The notes: generated by a model from the letters alone, not told the origin. A stretch of DNA of 46,981 nt from Methylobacter sp. BlB1 (GCF_015476545.1 NZ_JADMKV010000023.1:15644-62624); one strand, 5' to 3'; counted from the stretch's first letter, positions 20,701-29,561 are shown. A program made the numbers and translations.

Positions 20701-21416
20701 GCCTGGTCCGGCCGGGCGATATGAACGGCAACGGCTCGGGCCAGTGGTTCAAAGACGTACTGAAGCTCGGCCTAGATCATTATCAGGATGCCTGGGACGT
20801 GCACGCCTATCCGCAAAAACCGCCCCGTTTCGGCGGCCCTATCGGCAATGGCGACAGCGAAGATGAGCGGGGCGTGCTGGCCGCTTACGCCAGCCTGGGC
20901 AAGAAAAACAGCCTGCCGTTCTGGCTGGGCGAGACCGGCGCCAAGGCGATGCACGGTTTCACGGGACGGCGCTGGCAGGCGGAACAGGCCGCGAAAATAA
21001 TTGCCTGGGTCAACAGCCGCAGCGACTACCTGGGGCTGGCGTTCTGCATAGCGCATGAATACGACCTGGCTTACGGCCGGCTCTGGGACTATTCCATGGG
21101 ACACAAGCCAGGGGAAGCGGCCTTGTATACTGCGAGCGCCCTGATAGACGGCCTGCCCTATAAGGCTTTCGATACTCAAGACGCCAACCTTCAGGCGGCC
21201 TACTTCGGCCCGACCTTGATGATCTGGCGAACGGATGAGGCGACCGGCAATTGGCCGATGCGGCTGGATTCGGGCAAATCCTGGGTGCTCGTCGACGTGG
21301 TAGGCCATGTCCAGGCGCTTCAGGTCGATGCGTCCGGAAACGCAGGCATTCCCGTTTCCGCCAGCCCGGTCTATGTGCTGACCCGAGCCGATTATGAACG
21401 GCTGACCGAAAATTGA
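17766..21416 (+). CDS. Secreted multidomain glycoside hydrolase (clan A-type) with two beta-sandwich repeats
   Basis: This 1216-residue exported protein has a signal peptide (about 1-27, ending SNAGAAG). Two tandem repeats of about 150-160 residues follow (about 40-200 and 205-365), each starting with LLDLG and ending KVFDAFLL. They share GFG-W--NFRF and an aromatic/Gly-rich pattern that suggests carbohydrate-binding beta-sandwiches. The central region (370-830) is mixed. The C-terminal part (about 850-1140) looks like a TIM-barrel glycosidase, with candidate acid/base Glu937 in ATNEID, DVHAYP, and candidate nucleophile Glu1056 in FWLGETG, the clan GH-A arrangement. A final beta domain ends SPVYVL. 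Its position before the priming transferase suggests it trims or remodels the exopolysaccharide outside the cytoplasmic membrane (inference). The exact GH family is not known. Confidence 0.85.
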   Translation: MNSLKIFPLIIQAMLVVSAGLSNAGAAGLAGLSITGTAENPALLLDLGSEPAGADNKAVQVYRGEVSGHEGDASIQTDKDEITSLHPGFGTWQVNFRFKIKPGAPAKPYTFWARWRQGGEPDVCVQSFEVWAGPNQSRLEQRAVLSMKPKGWDYAWIAAESPITLKADDAVIEVRDNGAGHDAKVFDAFLLSPPLPASGTADRPLVLLDLGKTPSASAEKDPAVQVQLGTATPGPGAGSLLTEKDEVQIFHQGFGDWGANFRFELNPAITPGQYQVFARYKSGGEVSQVTQNFTVKAGAKQEELAARGSFDLTNTSPWEYQWLQSPSTVTVLPGDRWLEINNAGKADGAKVFDAFLLKLEAPLGDWMNPEQAQARNRFLALTKTASAAKQHLYVLDGKGEKDEILFRGLAADAARPNYEKFSVSYLVGPEAESLAQNLNLPALPAAVMTDDHYTILGVLAQPQSEAEAAKFLADPVKAGTMPKPAVASKAEPKPLHGGLPEAWLVGGLQDGLAGVSVYGLDSEAVLRPNPDQPYLSLQMMGGEMRTWQAAATESDGTAIIEPSTRHSYGWSRGSGYAQLYLHVDQAMQALLHLKQSGIRTAGWLDGQPVKLTNDSNPPSGFSSVGETVKNLLKGLTTEGLVATALSERPEAPQVAILNLSPGWHSLLVKLVMQHDQGQRFSFTGKFTDSSGRPLNSIKTQLTDPAVDPALNSVATKLRPLISVDAPANLPHPGDPLKLRVDMRWHPILEEPKLQAPLPRFQAKLRLRLVDYSGSEIATKDIAGLFPGKAEVDFGKAPETGYYAVYPVLYTPEGRLIMAYPADGFTVVGGNAGQKQRLDSKKLWNNDYYALADGDKSFGQADGYFNWLERMGIYKSYGTYPGFDPQYRAKWEQAKKRGLVLFADSSGDSSWLNDNTKDGQKFISAAAPFTRFFKATNEIDIRPEAEWQKLRNPEHWVQRAKWEYEQVHKARSDAHYVGGSLVRPGDMNGNGSGQWFKDVLKLGLDHYQDAWDVHAYPQKPPRFGGPIGNGDSEDERGVLAAYASLGKKNSLPFWLGETGAKAMHGFTGRRWQAEQAAKIIAWVNSRSDYLGLAFCIAHEYDLAYGRLWDYSMGHKPGEAALYTASALIDGLPYKAFDTQDANLQAAYFGPTLMIWRTDEATGNWPMRLDSGKSWVLVDVVGHVQALQVDASGNAGIPVSASPVYVLTRADYERLTEN

Positions 21417-21436
21417 CATTGACAGGACTTACTCAC

Positions 21437-21521
21437 ACCTGTGGAGGCGACTTCGCCTAGAGCTCCTACTGTTGGCAGTCGCCTTTTATCTGAATGGGCG
21501 GCTAAAGTCGCTCCCACAGGT
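21437..21521. repeat. Imperfect inverted repeat after the glycoside hydrolase gene
   Basis: ACCTGTGGAGGCGACT (21437-21452) and AGTCGCTCCCACAGGT (21506-21521) are inverted copies matching at 14 of 16 positions, with a 53-nt spacer. The core CCTGTGGGAGCGACTT resembles REP-type extragenic palindromes of gammaproteobacteria. It begins 20 bp after the hydrolase stop codon and could also affect transcript ends. Confidence 0.55.
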
Positions 21522-21535
21522 TTAAAAAACCCAGC

Positions 21536-21636
21536 GGGACGAGGTTTGCAACCTCGTCCCCAACATTTCCATGATGTTCGGACCAAATGGCGCATTTGAC
21601 CAACGCCAAACATCCCTGACGGGGCAACATGCCCCG
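21536..21636. repeat. REP-like paired palindromes, copy A
   Basis: A perfect palindrome GGGACGAGGTT-TGC-AACCTCGTCCC (21536-21560) is followed 59 bp later by CGGGGC-AACAT-GCCCCG (21620-21636). A similarly built pair occurs at 46205-46301. Two different palindromes at fixed spacing and order recall bacterial interspersed mosaic (REP/BIME) elements. Confidence 0.55.
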
Positions 21637-21640
21637 CCAG

Positions 21641-21878
21641 GCTATTAATATCCGGGTTAGCGCGGCGGCCCAGCCCCCTCCTCCCTCTTCCTCATCCAAA
21701 ATTAATAAAATCTTCATCTAATCTTAATCAAACTCTTCGGTTGTCTCTCATCTTGCCTCTGTAATCTTTACGCTAAATCAATGCGGTCGGCTTATGCCGC
21801 CAGTCTCAAGTTGACCTTCGGGACACGCGGTTGCTGCCGATCATTATCAAGCATATAAAAAACAGAGGTTTAGCGAAT
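21641..21878 (+). promoter_or_regulatory. Leader region of the exopolysaccharide operon
   Basis: This 238-bp stretch lies upstream of the priming transferase. It is AT-rich at 21690-21780 and includes TAATCTTAATC (21725-21735). The start at 21831 (TTG) could extend the transferase by 16 residues, but the ATG at 21879 with CAGAGG upstream is better. No riboswitch or RNA gene is evident. Confidence 0.35.
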
Positions 21879-23303
21879 ATGCCACCCAGTGTTGGAAATA
21901 TCTTCAACGGACTCTTCAAGCAATATGGACATACGGCGATCTTATTGCTGAGGTTTATCGACATTGCCATGCTGTTTTGCGCCGCCTGGACTGCCTACTA
22001 TTTATGGCACGGACAGCTCGTCATCGATACCTATCACCGCATAGTCATCGCGCTTGGCATTTTGGGAGCCATCATTTTTTTCGAAATCGGACAGGTTTAC
22101 CGGCCCTGGCACAATGACGTGATGCGCGGCGAAGTCGCCCGCATCGTCAGAGCCTGGTTCTCTGCCCTGGCAACTGTTATTTCCATTGTCGCCTTGGTTC
22201 GTCTGCAATTCTGGTTCGGTTCCAGTTATCGCTGGATCGCCACCTGGGGCGGACTGGGACTGGCATACGTCCTGGTTGCCCGCAGCCTGTTTTCCCGTCT
22301 GTTGCGCTGGATGCGCGCGCATGTTCTGTCGCAGGGCCGGGTCGTCATGGTCGGCTTGAACCAGATGGCGGTTGCGTCCAGCCGCCAGTTGAATCAATCC
22401 CCCTGGGCGGGCCTGCAGGTCATCGGTTATATAGACGATCAATCCGGCGCTCAAATTGCGGCGGACGAGTCCTTGCCCTGCCTTGGTGAACTGAATGATC
22501 TGGCTGACATCGTCACGCGGGAGGGCGTCGATGAAGTGTGGGTCTCATTCCCGCTGGAAGGCGTATCGCAAGCGGAACGTGTGCAACATGAACTGCGCCA
22601 TCTGCCGGTCAGCATCCGTCTGGTCATCGATTGCTTCGCTTTCAAACAAAGCAAATTCCTGAGCCTGAACACGGTGGCCGGCATCCCGACGCTGGATGTA
22701 TCGGTCTCGCCCCTGCATGGCGTCAACCGCTATATCAAGGAACTGGAAGACCGCCTGTGCGCATTCATCATCCTGGCACTGATCAGCCCGTTGATGCTGC
22801 TGCTCGCCATGGGCGTCAAAATGAGTTCGCCGGGACCGGTGTTTTACCGTCAGGTACGGGTCGGCTGGAACAACCGCAAGTTCACCATTTTAAAATTCCG
22901 TTCCATGCCGGTAAATGCTGAAGCCAAAACCGGCGCGGTCTGGGCTAAGGCCGGCGAAAACCGGGCCACCAAATTCGGCAGCTTCCTGCGCAAAACTAGC
23001 CTGGACGAATTGCCGCAGCTGATCAATGTGCTGAGAGGCGACATGTCGCTGGTGGGCCCGCGCCCTGAACGCCCCGACTTCGTGGAAGTGTTCAAGGACC
23101 AGGTGCCGAACTACATGAAAAAGCACATGGTCAAGGCGGGCATGACCGGCTGGGCGCAGGTGAACGGCTGGCGCGGCGATACCGACCTGAACCGCCGCAT
23201 TGAACACGATTTGTATTACATCCAGAACTGGTCGATCTGGTTCGACCTGGAAATTGCGCTGCGCACGATTGTGTCCGGCTTCATCAACAAAAATGCCTAT
23301 TAA
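21879..23303 (+). CDS. Undecaprenyl-phosphate glucose (sugar) phosphotransferase
   Basis: This polyprenyl-phosphate glycosyl-1-phosphate transferase starts repeat-unit synthesis by moving a sugar-1-phosphate onto undecaprenyl phosphate (WcaJ/EpsB type). The 474-residue protein has four N-terminal transmembrane helices (about 15-130), a Rossmann-like central domain (VVMVGLNQMA… IGYIDDQSG) and a fifth membrane segment near residue 305. The catalytic C-terminus contains SPGPVFYRQVRVG, FTILKFRSM, LRKTSLDELPQL, MSLVGPRPE and GMTGWAQVNGWRGD. All signature motifs are intact. The ATG at 21879 has CAGAGG 10 nt upstream. It is the first biosynthetic gene of the exopolysaccharide operon, with wza-like and wzc-like genes directly behind. 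Confidence 0.95.
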   Translation: MPPSVGNIFNGLFKQYGHTAILLLRFIDIAMLFCAAWTAYYLWHGQLVIDTYHRIVIALGILGAIIFFEIGQVYRPWHNDVMRGEVARIVRAWFSALATVISIVALVRLQFWFGSSYRWIATWGGLGLAYVLVARSLFSRLLRWMRAHVLSQGRVVMVGLNQMAVASSRQLNQSPWAGLQVIGYIDDQSGAQIAADESLPCLGELNDLADIVTREGVDEVWVSFPLEGVSQAERVQHELRHLPVSIRLVIDCFAFKQSKFLSLNTVAGIPTLDVSVSPLHGVNRYIKELEDRLCAFIILALISPLMLLLAMGVKMSSPGPVFYRQVRVGWNNRKFTILKFRSMPVNAEAKTGAVWAKAGENRATKFGSFLRKTSLDELPQLINVLRGDMSLVGPRPERPDFVEVFKDQVPNYMKKHMVKAGMTGWAQVNGWRGDTDLNRRIEHDLYYIQNWSIWFDLEIALRTIVSGFINKNAY

Positions 23304-23317
23304 GGAAACCTACGTCC

Positions 23318-24436
23318 ATGTTTAGATCCCTCTTTAGATCAACTGCTCTGTTACCCGTCTTGATGTTGCAGGCGTGTTCCCTGACGCCGGGCATGGAAAT
23401 GGAGACCAACAGCCCGCTGTCGCATATCGAAGTGCCGACCATGAAAAACGGCAAGTTGGTCAAGGAAAAAGCGCCGATCATTCCGATTACCGCGGATCTG
23501 ATCATCGAGAAAGAAAACCTGAAGCAGCAAGCGTCCATGAACAGTCTGCCGACCGACAGCACGCCGGTAACGCCTTACAAGATCGGTCCGCACGACCGGC
23601 TGCAAATCACCGTATGGGACCATCCGGAGCTGAACGATCCAGGTAGTGAGAAAATCGACCCTACGCTGGCCGGCAAGACGGTTCAGGACGACGGCACGCT
23701 CTATTATCCTTATGTGGGCAATATTCCCGTGGCCGGAAAAACCGTCGACGAAGTGCGCGAGTCATTGACGCAAGGACTTTCCAGATACTTCAAGAAAGTC
23801 AAACTCGATGTCCGGGTCTTGTCTTTCCAAAGCCATCGGGCTGCCGTCGTCGGCCAGGTCAAAACGCCCGGCGTCCAGTCCATGAACGAGACGCCAATGA
23901 CCATTGCGGAAGCCATCAGCCGCGCCGGCGGCGTGACCGAGGAAGCCGATACGGCCAACGTAACGCTGGCTCGCGGCGGCAAGCTCTATAAGATCGACGT
24001 CATGAAACTGTACGAAAAAGGCGGCATGGACCAAAACCTGATGCTCAAAGACGGCGACGTGCTGAACATCCCCGACCTTAGGGACAACAAAGTGTTCGTC
24101 ATGGGCGAAGTCGGCCGGCAGCAGGCCCTGCAAATCGGAAGCGGCCAACGGATGACGCTGGCCCAGGCGATTGCGGAAGCTTACGGCGTTGATTTCAACT
24201 CGTCCCGTCCGGAAGAGATTTACGTGATCCGCACCAGTGAAATGAAGCCGGAAATCTTCCAATTGAACGGGGAGTCGCCTGACTCCATGATTCTTGCGGA
24301 CCAGTTTGCCCTGCAGCCGCATGATACCGTTTTCGTAGGCACGGCGGGCGTTACCCAGTGGTCACGCGTACTGAACCAGATCCTGCCGTCATCTTTCACT
24401 TCGGTCATGTCGCGCGCCGCCTTCATGGGCATGTAA
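23318..24436 (+). CDS. Wza-like polysaccharide export lipoprotein
   Basis: This outer-membrane polysaccharide export protein has 372 residues. A lipobox (LPVLMLQAC, Cys20) predicts lipid anchoring. The export domain begins YKIGPHDRLQITVWDHPEL, followed by Poly-export features (VQDDGTLYYPYVGNIPVAGKTVDEVR) and SLBB domains (AVVGQVKTPGVQSM, VFVMGEVGRQQAL). The C-terminal segment (VGTAGVTQWSRVLNQILPS) matches the amphipathic helix that forms the outer-membrane pore in Wza-type proteins. It forms the channel for polymer exit with the Wzc-like protein encoded next. It lies 14 bp after the priming transferase gene. Confidence 0.95.
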   Translation: MFRSLFRSTALLPVLMLQACSLTPGMEMETNSPLSHIEVPTMKNGKLVKEKAPIIPITADLIIEKENLKQQASMNSLPTDSTPVTPYKIGPHDRLQITVWDHPELNDPGSEKIDPTLAGKTVQDDGTLYYPYVGNIPVAGKTVDEVRESLTQGLSRYFKKVKLDVRVLSFQSHRAAVVGQVKTPGVQSMNETPMTIAEAISRAGGVTEEADTANVTLARGGKLYKIDVMKLYEKGGMDQNLMLKDGDVLNIPDLRDNKVFVMGEVGRQQALQIGSGQRMTLAQAIAEAYGVDFNSSRPEEIYVIRTSEMKPEIFQLNGESPDSMILADQFALQPHDTVFVGTAGVTQWSRVLNQILPSSFTSVMSRAAFMGM

Positions 24437-24487
24437 TGGCATCCGCAGGAAAAAGTTTGTTTTCACACGATCAGGAAAAAAACGATT

Positions 24488-26884
24488 ATGTATTTACAGA
24501 ATGAAGTTAACTCAATTCCGCCGCTGAATCCGCAACCGCTCCCGCGGATTGAAGAACGTAGCGTAAGTATTCGAGATTATATCGATCTGTTGATTGAAGG
24601 CAGAAAGACCATTCTGTTGGCTACACTGGCAGCATTGCTGATAGCGACGGTCTATCTGGTGCTGGCGCCGCGCACTTACAAGGCGGACGCGATGCTGCGG
24701 ATCGACAAGAACAAGGCGCTGCTGGCGGCGCCGCTGCACAGCGACAAGAACCAGGCGCCGGCCGAAGCCGACGGTCCCAATGCGCAGCGTGAAGTGGAAA
24801 TCCTGCGTTCCCGTTCGGTGCTGGGCAAGGTGGTGGAAAATCTCAACCTGACCGTGCAAGCCTCTCCGCGCTATTTTCCTGTCATCGGTGAGACACTGGC
24901 TCGCAAGCATGACGCTCATGACGGCCTGGCCAGCCCCTGGCTGGGATTTAGCCGCTGGGCCTGGGGCGGCGAAAAGCTGAAGGTCGATACTTTCGATGTG
25001 CCTGACCGCTATCTGGGCAAGGAATTCACCCTGATCGCGCTGGAAGGCGGCCGTTTCCAGTTGCTGGGCCCGAAAGATGAGCCGCTGGCCGAAGGCTCGG
25101 CCGGCGAGTCCGTCAGCGGCGACATCGGCGAAAGCGCGCCTGTGGTCATCCAGATCTCTGAGCTCGAAGCGAACCCCGGCACGCATTTCAATTTGGTCAG
25201 GAAAACTTCATTAGAGGCCATCGAAACGCTGCAAAAGGCTTTCGCCGTCAAGGAAGTCTCCAAGGACACGGATATTCTCAGCGTCGAGCTGAAAGGCAAG
25301 GACCCCGAGCAACTGGCTAAGTCGGTCAACGACATCGCCACGATTTATGTCAACGCGACCGTCAATTGGGAATCAGCGGAAGCCGGACAGAAACTGGCGT
25401 TTCTGGAAAGCCAATTGCCTATCGTCAAGGAACGGCTGGAAAAGGCAGAGCAAAGCCTGAGCGCCTATCGGCAGAAGCACGGCGCAGTCGACATCTCCGC
25501 CGAGGCTGAAATTCTGCTGAAACAGGCTTCGGACTTGGAAACCCTGGGCATCCAGCTCAGACAGAAGCACGACGAGCAAAGCCAGCGTCTGGAATCCGAG
25601 CATCCGGATATGATTGCCACCAACACCCAGATCAAGCACGTCAATGGCAAGCTGGCTGCGCTGAACAAGCGCATCAAGGATCTGCCGCGCACGCAGCAGA
25701 GCGTGGTCAGCCTGTCCCGCGATGTACAGGTCAACACCGAGCTTTATACCTCGCTGCTGAACAGCGCGCAGGAGCAACGCATCGCCGCGGCCGGCTCCTT
25801 AGGCAACTCGCGCATCGTCGATTATGCGGTCACGCCGGAAAAGCCTTACTGGCCCAGACCCGGCCTGCTGCTGGCCATCGCCGGCCTGCTGGGCCTGACT
25901 GGCGGTTCGGCGACGATATTTCTGAGATATTCCCTGCAGCGCCATGACAATTATCCGGCCCTGCTGGAATATCAGGTGGGCCTGCCGCTGTACGCAGCCA
26001 TCCCGCACAGCAAGAAGCAGCAACGGCTGGCGCGCCTGATCGATCAGGGCAAGGCGCGCGAGCCCGGCATTCTGGCCAGCCAGGACCCTCAGGACATTTC
26101 CGTCGAATCGCTGCGCGGCCTGCGCACCACGCTGGAAGCGACCCTGGCCAACAGCGAAAGCAAAGTCATCATGGTCAGCAGCCCGGCGCCCGGCATGGGC
26201 AAGTCTTTCGTCAGCACCAACCTGTCGGCGCTGCTGGCCAGCATCAAGAAGCGCGTATTGGTCATCGACGCCGACATGCGCAACGGCAAACTGCACAGCG
26301 CGTTTTCCGTCGACCGTCAGCCCGGCCTTTCCGACCTGTTGGCCGGCAGGGCCACGCTGGGCGAAGTCATCATCAGCCTGCCCGAAGTCGGCGTGGACTT
26401 CATACCAAAAGGCAACACGGTCCTGAATCCGGCGGAATTGCTGGTGATCGGCAATCTGGAAGAGATCATCGAACAGTTGAAGAGCTTTTACAACCATATC
26501 GTGATCGATTCACCGCCGATTCTGGGCGCCACAGACCCGGCCATTCTGGGCAAGCACGCCGACGCCACCTTCCTGGTCGTCAAGGAAGGCCGCTATACGG
26601 CGCAAGAGCTGGAAGTCAGCTTCAAGCGCTTCCAACAAGTCGGCATCAAACCGAACGGCTTTATCATCAACAACATGAAGGAAGGCTCATCGTATTCGCC
26701 TTATTATGGCTACGCCTACAGCACCCAAATCGATGAGAACCAAAAGAGCTTGTCTGAAAAAATCCCCGGCTATCAGGCGGTCGAGGAGTGGTTCAGAAGA
26801 AACCAGGAGCCGGAAACCGAAGTGCTTCCGCCTTTGGCGATGGATGATGAACTGCCTTTAGTAATGGATGAGGAACGGACTTAA
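24488..26884 (+). CDS. Wzc-like polysaccharide co-polymerase and tyrosine autokinase
   Basis: This 798-residue inner-membrane protein controls polymer length and export. The N-terminal Wzz domain has TM1 at about residues 38-58 and a large periplasmic coiled-coil region (KLAFLESQLPIVKERLEKAEQ…). TM2 lies at about 458-478. The cytoplasmic BY-kinase domain has Walker A SSPAPGMGKS with Lys572, Walker A' VLVIDADMR and Walker B VIDSPP. A C-terminal tyrosine-rich stretch (SSYSPYYGYAYS) is the likely autophosphorylation cluster. It follows the Wza-like gene and precedes the polymerase gene by 3 bp. A cognate tyrosine phosphatase gene is not seen in this window. Confidence 0.95.
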   Translation: MYLQNEVNSIPPLNPQPLPRIEERSVSIRDYIDLLIEGRKTILLATLAALLIATVYLVLAPRTYKADAMLRIDKNKALLAAPLHSDKNQAPAEADGPNAQREVEILRSRSVLGKVVENLNLTVQASPRYFPVIGETLARKHDAHDGLASPWLGFSRWAWGGEKLKVDTFDVPDRYLGKEFTLIALEGGRFQLLGPKDEPLAEGSAGESVSGDIGESAPVVIQISELEANPGTHFNLVRKTSLEAIETLQKAFAVKEVSKDTDILSVELKGKDPEQLAKSVNDIATIYVNATVNWESAEAGQKLAFLESQLPIVKERLEKAEQSLSAYRQKHGAVDISAEAEILLKQASDLETLGIQLRQKHDEQSQRLESEHPDMIATNTQIKHVNGKLAALNKRIKDLPRTQQSVVSLSRDVQVNTELYTSLLNSAQEQRIAAAGSLGNSRIVDYAVTPEKPYWPRPGLLLAIAGLLGLTGGSATIFLRYSLQRHDNYPALLEYQVGLPLYAAIPHSKKQQRLARLIDQGKAREPGILASQDPQDISVESLRGLRTTLEATLANSESKVIMVSSPAPGMGKSFVSTNLSALLASIKKRVLVIDADMRNGKLHSAFSVDRQPGLSDLLAGRATLGEVIISLPEVGVDFIPKGNTVLNPAELLVIGNLEEIIEQLKSFYNHIVIDSPPILGATDPAILGKHADATFLVVKEGRYTAQELEVSFKRFQQVGIKPNGFIINNMKEGSSYSPYYGYAYSTQIDENQKSLSEKIPGYQAVEEWFRRNQEPETEVLPPLAMDDELPLVMDEERT

Positions 26885-26887
26885 GCG

Positions 26888-28135
26888 ATGAATCTGCGCC
26901 TGGAGAAAGATCTGCCGATGCTGCTGTTTGCGTTGGTCTGCGCATCGACCGTGGCGGCTCTGCCCCAGATGGAGTCGAACTGGAACGGCGTGAAAGAGGT
27001 TTACGGCGAGCAGGATTTCGGTTTGCGCATACTGCGTGAAGTCATGCTGCTGGTGCTCATCGTCTATGGATTTCTTGAGACGCGCCTGCGGCAAGGCATC
27101 TTGATCGCGCCCGTGTTTGCCTTTCTTACCGTAATAGCCACTTATGTACTGGGTGAAATCGTCTATGCGCTTTCTCTGGACCTGCCTTTGGTCGTGCCGA
27201 TGGCGGGGCTGCGTATTTTCGAATATCTGCCCGTGGCGTTGATCGGTTTTGCGACCAGCCGTTTGGGCGCAGGCGAATATGTCCTTTATAAATTCGCGCA
27301 TTATCTGCGTTATTACATTGCACTCCAGACCGTATTGGCGATCACCCAGGCCTTGTGGGCGCCGCCGATACTGGGCGTGTCGCTGCTGGGCGGCGGACGG
27401 CCTTTCGGCACCTTCGTCAGCCCCAACCTGTTCGGTGCCGCCATGGCGACCTGCTCGTTGCTGTTCGCCCTGGTGCCGGGCATGCGCAAGTGGATGGCGG
27501 TGAGCATCTTTCTGGCGCTGCTGAGCGGTTCGCGTACGGCGCTGATCAGCTCCTTGCTGGTGGTGTTCTTCCAGATTTATGCGGCGCTGCGTCCGCGCGA
27601 CCGTTGGGCGCTGGTCATGCCGGCGCCGCTGCTGGCTGTCGGCGCCTTAGTCCTGGCCTCCAGCCCCTTGCTTTCCGGCCGCGACGACGCGGACCCGACC
27701 CAGGACGGCCGTCTGGACTTGTGGCAGCGGATCTTTTCCAATTATATTGATGGGCCTGAGGATGTTCTGTTCGGCTGGGGTCTGGGGCTCAGCTCCAATA
27801 CCATCAACGTCCTCTATGGCGCCGAATATTTCCCTGGCCAGTTCGATTCCGACAGTCTGTATTTATTCCTGCTGAATGGCTATGGCGTGATCGGCCTGTT
27901 GGCCTATGTCGGCTTTTTATGGATGACGACAAAGGTATCCGTCCATTCCAATAAGGGATTGGTCATCATGTTTATTCTGGTGGCGGGACTGACTTTCAAT
28001 ATGTGGGAGTATTTTCCGCAAAATGCGATGCTGATGTACCTGTGGGGAACCGTATTAGGAACCGGACTTCCCAATGCGATCCCGTTGAAATCCGGCCCGG
28101 TAGCTTCGGAATCCTATTATCAGCGTCCCAACTGA
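26888..28135 (+). CDS. Wzy-type polysaccharide polymerase (O-antigen ligase family)
   Basis: This 415-residue polytopic membrane protein has about ten hydrophobic segments. The O-antigen ligase/polymerase signature region is visible around residues 165-220 (GGGRPFGTFVSPNLFGA, SGSRTALI). A large periplasmic loop follows (residues 250-320) with DLWQRIFSNYIDGPEDVLFGWG and FDSDSLYLFLLNGYGV. The family polymerises or ligates undecaprenyl-linked repeat units on the periplasmic face. Its place between the Wzc-like protein and the flippase supports polymerase over ligase. Sequence divergence in this family makes the name position-based. Confidence 0.88.
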   Translation: MNLRLEKDLPMLLFALVCASTVAALPQMESNWNGVKEVYGEQDFGLRILREVMLLVLIVYGFLETRLRQGILIAPVFAFLTVIATYVLGEIVYALSLDLPLVVPMAGLRIFEYLPVALIGFATSRLGAGEYVLYKFAHYLRYYIALQTVLAITQALWAPPILGVSLLGGGRPFGTFVSPNLFGAAMATCSLLFALVPGMRKWMAVSIFLALLSGSRTALISSLLVVFFQIYAALRPRDRWALVMPAPLLAVGALVLASSPLLSGRDDADPTQDGRLDLWQRIFSNYIDGPEDVLFGWGLGLSSNTINVLYGAEYFPGQFDSDSLYLFLLNGYGVIGLLAYVGFLWMTTKVSVHSNKGLVIMFILVAGLTFNMWEYFPQNAMLMYLWGTVLGTGLPNAIPLKSGPVASESYYQRPN

Positions 28136-28157
28136 CAGCAAGCCTTTAAAAGACACT

Positions 28158-29471
28158 ATGGGACTATTGAAAGAAAGACGATTATTCGGCGATGCGTTCT
28201 GGGCGCTGTTCGGACAACTGGCATCGGCTCTGGCCTTGCTGGCAGGCACGCGCATTCTGACCGAACTGGTCGCGCCGGAGACCTATGGACAGGTCGCCTT
28301 GCTGAACGGCTTTGTCGCACTGGGCGTGAGTCTTTTTTCCTATCCTTTCATCTGTGCCGGCATGCGGATATTGCCGGAGTGCCAGAACAGGCAGGAGCGC
28401 GCCGACCTGCATGGCGTCGTGGCCAGCCTGACTGGAAGCTCTACGATGCTGGCGATTGTTTTTCTGGTATCGGGCGGCGCCGTCTACGGCTATCTGACCC
28501 ATAATGACAGCTGGCTGTACGCGCTGGCAGGCATCCTGTTGGCGGTGACAGTGCGCCGGGAACTAGGCATTCAGTTGCTGATCGGCGAGCGCAAGCAGCG
28601 GGGCGCGAGCCTGTGGCAGACCACCGATAGCATCCTGCGGCCGGTGATCTCGATCTCGCTGGTCTGGTATCTGGGCCGGCAGGCCGAATGGATCTTGCTG
28701 GGCTACATCCTGGCCAGCCTGGTCTCCAATACGGTCTGGTCGCTGATCCACCGCGTGAAAGCTGAGGACAAACAGCGCCGGCCGGTCAGGTCCCGCAATT
28801 TCAGGCGGGATGTGCTGGCTTATGCCCTGCCCTTGATTCCAATGGAGTTGATTTTCTGGCTCAACGGCCTGGGCGATCGTTATGTCATCGGCTACATGAT
28901 GACGGCCGCGGACGTGGGTTTGTATGCGGCGACCTACCTGATCATCAACGAGGCGTTCAACCGCAGCGCGATGGTGCTGCTGCGCACTTTTCAGCCGGCC
29001 TACTTTCAAAAATGTTCGCAGAACCACATAAAGGAAGGCTGTAGGCTGTTGTGGCTGTGGATAGGCTGCGTGATTGCCATGGGCATTATCGGCGTGACGC
29101 TGTTGCTGTTGACCAAGGATTGGGTGGCGACTTTGCTGTTGGCAAAATCGTATCATTCAGCGGTTGCGCTAATGCCGGCCATTGCGGTCGGTTCTGCCTT
29201 GCATGCCTTGGGAACTGTCGTGGGCCAGCCGCTGCTGGCCAATAAAAAAACCCGGCTGTTTTTGCTTGGCCGCGTCTGCGGCGCTGTGGCGGCGGTCATC
29301 AGCATTCCGTTGATGGTGAAACACTACGGCCTGATGGGCGCGGCCATGGCCAATCCTATCTATTACGGCGTCGAGACGTTGGTTCTGGCGCTCCTGGCCA
29401 AGCCGTGGCGAATCATCAGCTTGCAGCACAATGACGATATCGAGGCGGCAGGCTGCAATACCGCAGCCTGA
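28158..29471 (+). CDS. Wzx-type polysaccharide flippase
   Basis: This 437-residue integral membrane protein of the MATE-like/polysaccharide biosynthesis protein group has 12-14 hydrophobic helices. Typical features are DAFWALFGQLASALALLAGTR at the N-terminus, YGQVALLNGF, and LINE/IPMEL-like loops (YALPLIPMELIFWLNG, DRYVIGYMMTAADVGLY) in the middle. It would flip undecaprenyl-diphosphate-linked oligosaccharide across the inner membrane for the polymerase encoded just upstream. It lies 22 bp after the polymerase gene. Substrate is not deducible. Confidence 0.92.
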   Translation: MGLLKERRLFGDAFWALFGQLASALALLAGTRILTELVAPETYGQVALLNGFVALGVSLFSYPFICAGMRILPECQNRQERADLHGVVASLTGSSTMLAIVFLVSGGAVYGYLTHNDSWLYALAGILLAVTVRRELGIQLLIGERKQRGASLWQTTDSILRPVISISLVWYLGRQAEWILLGYILASLVSNTVWSLIHRVKAEDKQRRPVRSRNFRRDVLAYALPLIPMELIFWLNGLGDRYVIGYMMTAADVGLYAATYLIINEAFNRSAMVLLRTFQPAYFQKCSQNHIKEGCRLLWLWIGCVIAMGIIGVTLLLLTKDWVATLLLAKSYHSAVALMPAIAVGSALHALGTVVGQPLLANKKTRLFLLGRVCGAVAAVISIPLMVKHYGLMGAAMANPIYYGVETLVLALLAKPWRIISLQHNDDIEAAGCNTAA

Positions 29472-29561
29472 AGCGTTCGTAATGATCGGCTAATGATTGA
29501 GAGATAAAATTGCTGAACCCTATTTTTAACCAACAGGCCCGTTAAAGGAAAAATAAACATT

